Shown: positions 15,854 to 22,808 of the stretch, piece after piece
Layout: every line of letters begins with the position of its first letter
Numbering within the stretch: the stretch's first letter is position 1
Source: a virus
Virus record (IMG/VR): IMGVR_UViG_3300031707_000042
Span: 1-44,508 of that record
Reading direction: 5' to 3' (one strand)
Length of the DNA: 44,508 nt
Notes under the pieces: generated by a model
What the model was told of the DNA's origin: nothing
Database searches by the model: none
What the model saw: the letters and a program-made list of their open reading frames with translations, nothing else
Translations under genes and position numbers: made by a program

Positions 15854-16873
15854 TTAAGATTCAACTTCTAATCCTTTAAACATATTCACTTGGATATGTT
15901 CCTGACTTCTTGCATTAAACAAGCGACCTTCAGGACATTTTTTACACATTGATGGTTTTTCATCGGATAACATTTCAGCTCTAAATTTTTGATACTTCTC
16001 TCCGTGCCAAATTTCGTCAACTGTTTGTTCAAAAATATTACCCATCACATTCTCACCAGCCCAATCTCTGTCGCAAACAACCACATTACCGTTAACGTGA
16101 ACAGTAAATCCATAAAAGGCTTCTTTACAAACGTCCTCAGGTTGCAATTCACCCTTTGTAGGTTCAATCTCTCCTCGGAAACTATCTAAAAATTTATAGC
16201 GTATTTCATCAGCCATATTTCCATTAGTCCATTCCATAAACTCTTCCTTAGTATATTCTTCTTTACCATCAAGTTTAATGGTTTGAGCAACTGTATAAGG
16301 GCAATTAGGATGGTTCAAAATATATTCCACAATAGGTTGCAATTTTGAAAGGCTACCATTAACTCTCATTGAAGCATATTTCTCGGCATTTAAACTATCA
16401 ATATCCATTACAAGGAAATCTAAACCTGCTTCAAATACTTTATCAATTTTTGAGAATGTAGCCGGTAAAAGGTTACTTGCAATTACTGTATAAATACCTC
16501 TATCCTTGCAGGCTTTTACATACAACTCTAAATCCTTGTGCATGAATGGTTCACCAAAGTGGAATAATTCAATTGACTTTAACCAAGGCATTCTGTCTAA
16601 TACTTCTCTAAATTTTTCTATTGTCATAGTGGCATTTAAGTCACGGACGTTATTAGCTTTTAAATCAGTTGTTCTTGGGCAAAAAGGGCAGGCTAAATTG
16701 CAACGGCTTGTGGTTTCAATTTGATAAATTCTTGGCTTATCAACAGGTTTAATGTCTTTACCCGAGGATACTTCATCCATTAATTTGTGCATATCTATTC
16801 GCTTTACTGCGAATTCTGGTAGGTTGCTGAATAATTCAAGCATATCCTTACCACTGACTGGTTTTTTATTCAT
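15854..16873 (-). CDS. Radical SAM protein with SPASM-like C-terminus
   Basis: The ATG at 16873 gives 339 residues (an upstream in-frame TTG lies at 16906). Radical SAM: RCNLACPFC with Cys58, Cys62 and Cys65 binding the Fe4S4 cluster. The C-terminal 90 residues look SPASM-like: VCKEAFYGFTVHVNGNVVVC, then GNIFEQTVDEIW and MCKKCPEGR, which could hold auxiliary clusters. It lies between the second QueD-like gene and the GT4 gene. Members of this superfamily modify peptides or small molecules; modification of a deazaguanine precursor or side chain is my inference. Confidence 0.85.
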   Translation of the reverse strand: MNKKPVSGKDMLELFSNLPEFAVKRIDMHKLMDEVSSGKDIKPVDKPRIYQIETTSRCNLACPFCPRTTDLKANNVRDLNATMTIEKFREVLDRMPWLKSIELFHFGEPFMHKDLELYVKACKDRGIYTVIASNLLPATFSKIDKVFEAGLDFLVMDIDSLNAEKYASMRVNGSLSKLQPIVEYILNHPNCPYTVAQTIKLDGKEEYTKEEFMEWTNGNMADEIRYKFLDSFRGEIEPTKGELQPEDVCKEAFYGFTVHVNGNVVVCDRDWAGENVMGNIFEQTVDEIWHGEKYQKFRAEMLSDEKPSMCKKCPEGRLFNARSQEHIQVNMFKGLEVES

Positions 16874-17195
16874 GTTCAATTTCAGCGCCGTTTTCGTTAT
16901 CCTCAAGAACTTGGCAATAATCGAGGTTGAATTGTTCTAATAATATTTGACAAAGGTCTTCGCAAGATGTTCTACCCATATCTTTGTTAGGATATTTTTT
17001 AAACAAAAAATTTTGAATCTCTCTTTTTAGTTTTATGATTTCAATATCTCTATCATTGTGTTGAACAAACTTTTTAGCAGTTATAAAAAAGATATGTCTA
17101 TGAGGGTGCCTTAAAAATGCAACATCAGGTATAGGACATTCTGGCCAACAATGTGTGGCTTCAAATTGCAGGTTAACAACTACCTTTCGCTTCAT
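16866..17195 (-). CDS. Second QueD/PTPS-like protein
   Basis: This 109-residue T-fold-like protein has FEATHCWPEC (11-20) and FLRHPHRHIFFI, giving His15, His32 and His34 as likely zinc ligands of the 6-pyruvoyl/6-carboxytetrahydropterin synthase type. Other marks are HNDRDIEII, GRTSCEDLC and a Glu/Asp-rich end with NENGAEI. It differs strongly from the canonical QueD at 18999-19412. A 7-carboxy-7-deazaguanine decarboxylase (DpdL) has been proposed in phages with dDG; whether this is such an enzyme I cannot tell. It overlaps both neighbours slightly. Confidence 0.7.
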   Translation of the reverse strand: MKRKVVVNLQFEATHCWPECPIPDVAFLRHPHRHIFFITAKKFVQHNDRDIEIIKLKREIQNFLFKKYPNKDMGRTSCEDLCQILLEQFNLDYCQVLEDNENGAEIEHE

Positions 17196-17631
17196 ATTTT
17201 TTCATTGCTAAGGCAACCTTGTTAGGTTTTGTTGAGTAATCAAATAACACTGAACTAATGAATCCGTTAGAACATTCGTAAAGTTTGCAAATTTCCTTTC
17301 TATCAGTATTTTTGAGAGCGGCTTCAATATAAACCTTATCGCTTTTAGTTAAAGGCTTTATTGTATCACTTGCAGGAGCCTTTTTAAATTCCTTTTTAGC
17401 AACAACCTTTTCAACTGTTTCGTGGTTTGTTTCAACTATTGGGTCAAACACTACTTCTTTGACAGCTTCATCGGCATTTACTGTTTTGCGTTCACCCTCA
17501 TCATTAATTAAACGTATTTTTCTAATGACATCGCTTGTCAACTTGTCTTTTGTTTTAATGTTACGGATGATACCGTCTGCTGAAATTTCATATTTACTGA
17601 AACCAGGAATTGTTTTAAATTGTTGTTCCAT
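17173..17631 (-). CDS. NUMOD4-like DNA-binding protein without nuclease domain
   Basis: Residues 3-30 (FKTIPGFSKYEISADGIIRN) match the NUMOD4 motif, usually found beside HNH domains in homing endonucleases. No HNH or GIY-YIG motif follows; instead a linker and a C-terminal helix-turn-helix-like part (DRKEICKLYECSNGFISSVL). It is 152 residues long and lies between folE and the second queD-like gene with tight spacing. It could be a domesticated regulator or a decayed homing endonuclease. Confidence 0.65.
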   Translation of the reverse strand: MEQQFKTIPGFSKYEISADGIIRNIKTKDKLTSDVIRKIRLINDEGERKTVNADEAVKEVVFDPIVETNHETVEKVVAKKEFKKAPASDTIKPLTKSDKVYIEAALKNTDRKEICKLYECSNGFISSVLFDYSTKPNKVALAMKKYEAKGSC

Positions 17632-17633
17632 TG

Positions 17634-18218
17634 TTATTTTTTGATTAGGTTAATAAATTCTTGTTTTGTTGCTGCTTCTTTAAAGCATCCTAAAAGTGCT
17701 GAAGTTTGTGTCATACAACCTGATTTTTTAACACCACGCATCTCGACACACATATGGCGTGCCTCAAGTATCACACCCACTCCTTTAGCTTTTAAATTTT
17801 CCATTAAAAACTCTGCCACTTGCATACTAATTCGCTCCTGGTTTTGTGGACGTCTTGCAAACATATCCAAAGTTCTTGGAATCTTGCTCAATCCTACGAT
17901 TCTGTTATTATCTGGAATATATGCAATATGACCCACACCAAAGAAAGGTGCTAAATGGTGTTCGCATAATGAATAAAAAGGTATATCTTTTACAATAATC
18001 ATTTCATCATAACCCTCTCCTTCAAATGTAGTAAATTCAAAAGGTTCTGGAGTACAAAATTCATTCATAAATTTTGTATATCGTTTAGGAGTTTCCTTCA
18101 AACCCTCTCTTTCAACATCATTACCCATGAAGGCTAAAAAGGTTTTAATGCTTTTTTTTGCTCCTTCTAAATCCTCTTCACTGGGTTTTGATAATAATCT
18201 TGATACGTCTTTTTTCAT
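17634..18218 (-). CDS. folE: GTP cyclohydrolase I (type IA)
   Basis: FolE converts GTP to dihydroneopterin triphosphate, the first step toward 7-deazaguanines. The ATG at 18218 gives 194 residues; the longer frame to 18269 adds a non-conserved tail. Active-site zinc ligands are Cys85 and His88 in SLCEHHLAPFFG and Cys157 in RHMCVEMRGVKK. GLSKIPRTLDMFARRPQNQE (109-128) is the classic signature. Length is normal for bacterial FolE. It is preceded by AAAACAAAGCATG and follows queE. Confidence 0.95.
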   Translation of the reverse strand: MKKDVSRLLSKPSEEDLEGAKKSIKTFLAFMGNDVEREGLKETPKRYTKFMNEFCTPEPFEFTTFEGEGYDEMIIVKDIPFYSLCEHHLAPFFGVGHIAYIPDNNRIVGLSKIPRTLDMFARRPQNQERISMQVAEFLMENLKAKGVGVILEARHMCVEMRGVKKSGCMTQTSALLGCFKEAATKQEFINLIKK

Positions 18219-18265
18219 GCTTTGTTTTTTATGTTTAAAAATTAATATTCTATTAATTAAGGCAA

Positions 18266-19006
18266 TCATACTCCTGTGGTTTCATTCCAAATTTGAACCT
18301 GCATTCTATTTGAAAGGTTATATCCTTTATCAATACATATTTTAGATAACCAAACTAAACCACTATTCAACTGTTCTACATTACTTGCAGCAGGCATCAA
18401 ATAAATTTTATGGTTATCAATATATCCATAATAATCTTCAAGTTCTGTGATTTCCTTTTCAACACCAATAACAAATTTAAAAATGGCAGTCTTTTGATTA
18501 AAAGCCTCAAAACAGGTTTTTTCCATTACTGCTTCATGATGCTTCATACCGCTGGTACTTAACTTAGGACTAACATTGAATATATCAACTAAATCAATTA
18601 AACCTTGCTTAGGTATAATAGTACCGTTGGTTTCAATTTCAACGACACAATTTCTAAGGTTGGTGCCTAATTTTGATAATAACTCAATAATAGCGTCTTG
18701 TTGCATTAAAGGCTCACCTCCCGTGATTACTAAATGCCAGCCTTTTTTTAGCTTTTTAAAGATTTCATATTTAGCATCTAACAGTTCAATGAAATTTTCA
18801 ACAGTTGTTGAACGTCCTTTTCTCCAGACTTCAATTGTATCACAGCGCCAAGTGGCTCCATCATGTAATTTACCATCTTTCTCCGTGCCTTTACCTCCAC
18901 ACATTAGGTTACAACCTCCTAAACGGATAAAAATACTTGGCGCACCTTGTGTGGCTCCCTCTCCTTGCAGCGAAACAAATGTTTCAGCGATTACTATCTT
19001 ACCCAT
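18266..19006 (-). CDS. queE: 7-carboxy-7-deazaguanine synthase (radical SAM)
   Basis: QueE contracts 6-carboxytetrahydropterin to 7-carboxy-7-deazaguanine. The ATG at 19006 gives 246 residues (an in-frame TTG at 19021 lies within queD). ETFVSLQGEG (8-17), PSIFIRLGGCNLMC (23-36) and LVITGGEP are QueE hallmarks. The cluster cysteines are Cys32-x3-Cys36-x18-Cys55, a wider last spacing than the simple CX3CX2C. It overlaps queD by eight bases. No queC follows, so the phage itself would stop at the carboxy base unless the host supplies QueC. Confidence 0.93.
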   Translation of the reverse strand: MGKIVIAETFVSLQGEGATQGAPSIFIRLGGCNLMCGGKGTEKDGKLHDGATWRCDTIEVWRKGRSTTVENFIELLDAKYEIFKKLKKGWHLVITGGEPLMQQDAIIELLSKLGTNLRNCVVEIETNGTIIPKQGLIDLVDIFNVSPKLSTSGMKHHEAVMEKTCFEAFNQKTAIFKFVIGVEKEITELEDYYGYIDNHKIYLMPAASNVEQLNSGLVWLSKICIDKGYNLSNRMQVQIWNETTGV

Positions 19007-19412
19007 TATATTTATATTCAATGATTTTAGTTGTGGTTTCTTTAATTCTTACAGATGTAATAGGTAAACCTAATTTAACCATCTCCGTAAATAATTTTTG
19101 AGCTAAAAACTCAACGCTGGTTGGTTGTTCAAATGTAACTACTTTACCAAATACATCTGGGAATTGATTGATACATTTCATTAACTGCTCATCGTTAATA
19201 TCTACGAAGGTTGCGTGGTCATACTTGCCTTTGATAATTGGTTCAATTTTAGAATCTAATTCAGAAAATAACATTGTCAATCCATTGCTTAAACTTTTGA
19301 ATTCAAAATCAAATTCTACAAAGTATGTATGACCATGTAAGTTGTGGCATTTGTCGTTTAAATTTTGGTTTCTATGTGCCGCATAGAAGTGGTATTGTGC
19401 TGTCTGTTTCAT
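18999..19412 (-). CDS. queD: 6-carboxy-5,6,7,8-tetrahydropterin synthase
   Basis: QueD makes 6-carboxytetrahydropterin from dihydroneopterin triphosphate. The 137-residue protein has zinc ligands His13 (FYAAHRN) and His26/His28 (LHGHTY), catalytic Cys22, the DH pair at 65-66 (KYDHATFVD), PTSVEFLA (97-104) and Glu125 (RIKETTT). All key residues are present. Second gene of the operon started by the promoter at 19.8 kb. Confidence 0.93.
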   Translation of the reverse strand: MKQTAQYHFYAAHRNQNLNDKCHNLHGHTYFVEFDFEFKSLSNGLTMLFSELDSKIEPIIKGKYDHATFVDINDEQLMKCINQFPDVFGKVVTFEQPTSVEFLAQKLFTEMVKLGLPITSVRIKETTTKIIEYKYNG

Positions 19413-19417
19413 AATAT

Positions 19418-19786
19418 TTATTTTAAAAATGATTTTAAACCGTTTGCGGCTGCTAATATTGAATTAGAGCGTTCATTTAACCCTTGTATGTTTGCTCTAA
19501 TCTCATCCTGGTTAAATGTTACTTTGTAGCCTTTTGATGTTCCTATAATAGGTAGCATACCTGTTGAGCGTAAATGATTAACAAACTTTCTCAACTTAAC
19601 AGAAGTCATTCTGTAATTGAAAGGATTGTTAACCTCACTAATTGCATCATTTAAAATTTCAACGACTTCGACGTCTTTTTTAAACTTGCCAACTAATTCC
19701 TTCTCTAAGGTTACTCTTACTAATCCTAAATATTTTAAATCGTTAGGATTAAGGTTTTCTGTGATTTTCTCAAAATTTGTAATCAT
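19418..19786 (-). CDS. Winged-helix-like DNA-binding protein, first gene of the modification operon
   Basis: This 122-residue protein has a winged-helix pattern in its second half: MTSVKLRKFVNHLRSTGMLP followed by the wing IIGTSKGYKVTFNQDEIRAN, and a C-terminal helix. Similar small proteins of phages and mobile elements are predicted DNA binders. It is the first gene after promoter P2, whose palindrome it might bind. The recognised pattern is only general; the regulatory role is inferred. Confidence 0.6.
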   Translation of the reverse strand: MITNFEKITENLNPNDLKYLGLVRVTLEKELVGKFKKDVEVVEILNDAISEVNNPFNYRMTSVKLRKFVNHLRSTGMLPIIGTSKGYKVTFNQDEIRANIQGLNERSNSILAAANGLKSFLK

Positions 19787-19810
19787 TTGCTTTGTTTTAA
19801 ATTTCTTTCA

Positions 19811-19841
19811 CAAATATAGATATTATTTTACAACTGTCAAA
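19811..19841 (-). promoter_or_regulatory. Promoter P2 with palindromic operator (modification operon)
   Basis: TTTG (19838-19841), exactly 19 bases, then TATATTTG (19811-19818), read on the minus strand. The palindrome TTTGACAGTTGTAAAA (19826-19841) covers the -33 element and matches P1 and P3. The leader reads GTGAAAG and then TTTAAAACAAAGCAAATG into the 19786 start. Confidence 0.83.
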
Positions 19842-19851
19842 ATAATTATTT

Positions 19852-19880
19852 AAAAATAAGCAGTTATTTTGTAACTGCTT
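19852..19880 (-). terminator. Rho-independent terminator after the GT2/methyltransferase group
   Basis: On the minus strand a perfect 9-bp stem AAGCAGTTA/TAACTGCTT with a 5-base loop (19858-19880) is followed by ATTTTTA. The stem includes the stop of the 71-aa gene (19864). It separates the upstream gene group from promoter P2. Confidence 0.8.
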
Positions 19881-20079
19881 GATTCTCAGCATTATTTATT
19901 TTTAACCATCGGTTGCATCTTTGTATCTCTTGGATTAATTTTGTACGTTTTTTATTCAAACAAGCTGGCGTTTCAAGCATTTCCTTTGTCCTTACCTCCA
20001 CATAAGCAGAAACCTCGTCAGGATTAGGATTTTGGGTTAAATCGTAGCAAATAAAAGCTGGTCTTATTCCGTATGCCAT
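19864..20079 (-). CDS. Hypothetical small protein
   Basis: The ATG at 20079, two bases after the methyltransferase stop, gives 71 residues. The longer frame from 20127 lies inside the methyltransferase gene. Sequence such as RPAFICYDLTQNPNPDEVSA and a basic helix (NKKRTKLIQEIQRCNRWLK) are unrecognised. Last gene before a terminator. Confidence 0.55.
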   Translation of the reverse strand: MAYGIRPAFICYDLTQNPNPDEVSAYVEVRTKEMLETPACLNKKRTKLIQEIQRCNRWLKINNAENQAVTK

Positions 20080-20081
20080 AT

Positions 20082-20642
20082 CTAAAACCAACCGTGAATA
20101 ATAATCCAAGGGCCTATTTGCTCCCAACCAGCAACTTTCACCACATCAGAGAAGCGGTCTTCCCATTCCTTAGCTGTTTTATAGTATCTGACGTGGCTTG
20201 TATCATCAAAAGTTGGTACAGTAAATACAAACCTTTTACCCTTGTTTAAATTACGAATTTGGGTTATCAATTCAAGGTCTTTCTCAATATGCTCTAAGGT
20301 TTCGCAAATTACAACCTGAGTTTCATCGTTTAAATGATAACCTATTTTGAATAAATCACCTACTACAAATGTGGCTTTATTTCCCTTATTCATTGACTTT
20401 GCTTGGTCAATAGCTTGTTGGCTAAAATCAATACCAAAGTAATCTAAGGCGCCTTTATCCATACACATTTTAGCAAATTGCCCAGGACCACAGCCTAAAT
20501 CAAGGATTGGATTATTAAGGTTTAATAATTTAATAACAGCCTCCCAAAGATTTTTATATCTACTATGCTGCCAATCTATTTTGTAAGATTCAGCTATTTT
20601 ATAGACTGAATCATAATAATTTGAGTTTTGTTCTTTTCCCAT
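20082..20642 (-). CDS. Class I SAM-dependent methyltransferase
   Basis: This 186-residue protein has motif I LDLGCGPGQFAK (47-58), an acidic second strand (YFGIDFSQQAID) and motif IV-like VVICETLEHIEKD. This fits the Rossmann-fold methyltransferases of the UbiG/Methyltransf_11/23 type, which act on small molecules or sugars, not the DNA amino-methyltransferases (no DPPY/NPPF box). The ATG overlaps the GT2 stop, so both probably act on one substrate. Confidence 0.82.
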   Translation of the reverse strand: MGKEQNSNYYDSVYKIAESYKIDWQHSRYKNLWEAVIKLLNLNNPILDLGCGPGQFAKMCMDKGALDYFGIDFSQQAIDQAKSMNKGNKATFVVGDLFKIGYHLNDETQVVICETLEHIEKDLELITQIRNLNKGKRFVFTVPTFDDTSHVRYYKTAKEWEDRFSDVVKVAGWEQIGPWIIIHGWF

Positions 20643-21283
20643 TAGTCAATAAATCTACGCCAATAATATAATACATCTGGTAAACATTGGAACTTGAATC
20701 CCATTGAATACATTCTTTTCCAAAGGTCAATGTCTTGTCCTCTTCGATATGCTACATCGTAAAGTCCAGCAGCTTTGACGTCTTTGTTTTTATAAAATAC
20801 AGTTCCGTGATTTGCTATCCAAAATCTATCCTCTTTAGGATGACAATCAATTCCGTGATTAGCAGAAAACAAAGGTTTTCTTTCAGCGTCAGAATGTTTA
20901 AAGCCAATTAAATTGGTACTCAATACAGAAGTATCTGGATTCTGTTTTAACCATTCAACTTGAAGTTTAAATTTATCTGGATGCAAAACATCATCACTTC
21001 CGCAAATTGCGACATATTCAGTTTTAATTTGATTGTGAGCATGGTTCAACGATGCCGAAGTTCCTTGGTTTTCTTTCAAATTAAAAACAGTGATTTTTTT
21101 ATTCTTTTTTAATTTTTTTAGGTAATCAAGTGTTTCCTGATTATCTGAGCCATCATTTACAATATAAACCTTAAACAGTTGTTCAACAGTTTGATTTAAA
21201 ATTGAATCAATACACTCCTTTAAAATTGCTGGTGCCGTGTTGAACACAGGTACTACCACGCTAAAATCAATCTCTTTACTCAT
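20642..21283 (-). CDS. GT2-family glycosyltransferase (GT-A)
   Basis: This 213-residue enzyme shows FSVVVPVFNTAPAI (7-20), YIVNDGSDN (40-48) and the metal-binding ICGSDDVLHPDKF segment, typical of GT2. The later RRGQDIDLWKRMYSMG is the acceptor-side ED/QD-like motif. No membrane helices are present. It is translationally coupled to the methyltransferase. Acceptor unknown: modified DNA bases, phage proteins or host surface sugars are all possible. Confidence 0.85.
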   Translation of the reverse strand: MSKEIDFSVVVPVFNTAPAILKECIDSILNQTVEQLFKVYIVNDGSDNQETLDYLKKLKKNKKITVFNLKENQGTSASLNHAHNQIKTEYVAICGSDDVLHPDKFKLQVEWLKQNPDTSVLSTNLIGFKHSDAERKPLFSANHGIDCHPKEDRFWIANHGTVFYKNKDVKAAGLYDVAYRRGQDIDLWKRMYSMGFKFQCLPDVLYYWRRFID

Positions 21284-21300
21284 TTGTTTTTTTTATAAAG

Positions 21301-21516
21301 TTAAGATTTTTCTGTATCATCCCAAACATTGATATTCTTTGATACTGCCAATCCTATTAAAATAAGAAATACAATATAAAGAATCATACAACAAAGAACA
21401 GTTAAAAACCATCCTAATGTAGTTTGAGGATTAAAAATAAAGATTGGTGTTAACCCTAAAAGGATTATAAATAATGATGCCAATCCACCTATGGCATATT
21501 GAAAAAATGTCTTCAT
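21301..21516 (-). CDS. Small membrane protein
   Basis: This 71-residue protein has two hydrophobic helices (about 7-29 and 35-59) and a short polar C-terminus (NINVWDDTEKS). It lies between a terminator and the GT2 gene. It could be a membrane partner of the GT2 pair; function unknown. Confidence 0.6.
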   Translation of the reverse strand: MKTFFQYAIGGLASLFIILLGLTPIFIFNPQTTLGWFLTVLCCMILYIVFLILIGLAVSKNINVWDDTEKS

Positions 21517-21529
21517 ATCTTTTGTTTAA

Positions 21530-21557
21530 AAAAGGGTAGACATAAGCCTACCCTTTT
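21530..21557 (-). terminator. Rho-independent terminator
   Basis: A 10-bp stem AAAAGGGTAG/CTACCCTTTT with an 8-base loop, followed on the minus strand by TTTAAACAAAAG. It lies between the 21562 stop and the small membrane protein gene and probably ends the recombination operon, or partly attenuates it. Confidence 0.78.
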
Positions 21558-21561
21558 ATGA

Positions 21562-22263
21562 TTACTTTTTAAGAACTGTGTATTCCTCAGATAATACCTT
21601 TATTTGCTCGTCCAATAAAGATACTCTTTCAGCTTTCTGTAAGTCATTCATCTCGTATGACTCCATCCAGAACGAAGTATTACGGTCACGAATCTCAAAC
21701 ATCACTTCTACTTTGAAAATTCTAACAGCACCACCTTTCCAGATAGGCGTTTTTAAAGTAAAGTTTAATTCTAAATTTGTTTGTGCTTTCATGATAACAG
21801 AATCATTTAAGTTTCCTTTGTTATCATTTGCCTTAACGATTTCCGTTTCAATCTTAGCAGTGAACTCCATTAAGTTCTTGATAATTTTGTTGAATACGGA
21901 TTCATCTGCAAACATTAGACGTTTGAACTTTAATGCTGAAATCAATTCCTTTAATCCGTAAGTGGAACCTTGATTAATTTTTAACTGTTGAAGTTCTTCC
22001 AATAAAACTAAACGCCCTTCAATTTGATGTCCGAAAGGATTATCAAAGTCCGTCAACATTTGGATATTACCTTTTTCCTCTTCAACAATAATCAAAACCT
22101 TTTCTTTAGGAAATAAATCTTTTTTACTTTTTAAAAAAACAGATACCGAATCAATGTTACCTAAAACATATAAGACAACTGGTTCTTTTGGTGTCAATGC
22201 TTGACCTTCAAGCACCACTAAGGTTTTAGTATCACCTTCAACTTTTACTTCTAACTTTTCCAT
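21562..22263 (-). CDS. Hypothetical early protein
   Basis: This 233-residue protein has an N-terminal beta-rich half (VVLYVLGNIDSVSVFLKSKK) and a helical C-terminal half ending in DEQIKVLSEEYTVLKK. I recognise no firm family; its place downstream of recombination genes resembles DUF2303-like phage proteins, but I cannot confirm that. Its start follows the upstream stop by three bases. Confidence 0.65.
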   Translation of the reverse strand: MEKLEVKVEGDTKTLVVLEGQALTPKEPVVLYVLGNIDSVSVFLKSKKDLFPKEKVLIIVEEEKGNIQMLTDFDNPFGHQIEGRLVLLEELQQLKINQGSTYGLKELISALKFKRLMFADESVFNKIIKNLMEFTAKIETEIVKANDNKGNLNDSVIMKAQTNLELNFTLKTPIWKGGAVRIFKVEVMFEIRDRNTSFWMESYEMNDLQKAERVSLLDEQIKVLSEEYTVLKK

Positions 22264-22266
22264 TTC

Positions 22267-22695
22267 TTATCCTGCTTTTGAGATTGATAAAATAGTTGTT
22301 TGGCGTTCGTTCTCTGCCAATCTACGAGAATAAAGGAATTTACCCTCAGCATCGTAAATTTCCATGACACCAGCCTCTTGGTCATCTAACATAAAGACTT
22401 CTTCAACACTTGTGACAGATTTGTCGCGAAGTGCTTTGATGCTTTCTTTTAAATTTTGTTTGATTGGTTTCATTAATGCGTCAAACTTTTTAACGGCACT
22501 TTCTTTTTCCTCTTGCAAGGATGAAAGGTCAACGGAACTGTCTGTAACCTTATCTTTGTAGTCAGCAACCTGCTCCTTAGATAACGGTCTTGTGACAGTT
22601 GTTTCCTCACTTTTGTAACAGTTATCCCGTAAGGAATTAACTCTTTGCTCAGGTTTCATTTCCTGAAACAAATCTTTGGAAATTTGTTCACTCAT
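22267..22695 (-). CDS. Hypothetical early protein, coiled coil
   Basis: This 142-residue, acidic protein has a helical centre (LQEEKESAVKKFDALMKPIK) and a C-terminal beta segment (AGVMEIYDAEGKFLYSRRLA). Unrecognised. Preceded by a 113-bp gap that holds a tRNA-like relic and a hairpin. Confidence 0.65.
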   Translation of the reverse strand: MSEQISKDLFQEMKPEQRVNSLRDNCYKSEETTVTRPLSKEQVADYKDKVTDSSVDLSSLQEEKESAVKKFDALMKPIKQNLKESIKALRDKSVTSVEEVFMLDDQEAGVMEIYDAEGKFLYSRRLAENERQTTILSISKAG

Positions 22696-22718
22696 TTTCT
22701 TTTGTTTTTTTGTTATTG

Positions 22719-22736
22719 GTAGAAACTTTTTCTACT
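22719..22736 (-). other. Hairpin downstream of tRNA-like element
   Basis: A perfect 7-bp stem GTAGAAA/TTTCTAC with a 3-base loop. No T-run follows on the minus strand, so it is not a standard terminator. It may be an RNA processing or stability element. Confidence 0.4.
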
Positions 22737-22738
22737 TG

Positions 22739-22803
22739 TGGAGTTTAGTTGGACTCGAACAACTTGTTCACCAGGCACAAAGCATAAGGCCCTTGATAAC
22801 TCC
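22739..22803 (-). pseudogene. tRNA-like relic
   Basis: The minus strand begins GGAGTTA and ends AAACTCCA, giving a 6-bp acceptor-like stem with a discriminator A. Near the 3' end, AGTTG TTCGAGTC CAACT is one G short of the canonical T-arm GTTGG TTCGAGT CCAAC. AAGG/CTTT can form a D-stem. The total of 65 bases leaves no room for a proper anticodon arm and I see no valid anticodon. It looks like a decayed tRNA gene, or the 3' part of a tRNA, in the gap between ninB and the next gene. Confidence 0.4.
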
Positions 22804-22808
22804 GTATT

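Noticed and set aside
16506-16724. Plus-strand reading frame antisense to the radical SAM gene
   Set aside because: Shadow of a strongly conserved gene; no promoter or start context of its own.
11463-21283. Temperate lifestyle (integrase, excisionase and CI-like repressor)
   Set aside because: No integrase or recombinase gene was found anywhere in the complete circle. Small HTH proteins alone do not indicate lysogeny.
22739-22803. Functional tRNA gene
   Set aside because: The anticodon arm is missing, the T-arm lacks one base and no valid anticodon loop can be drawn.
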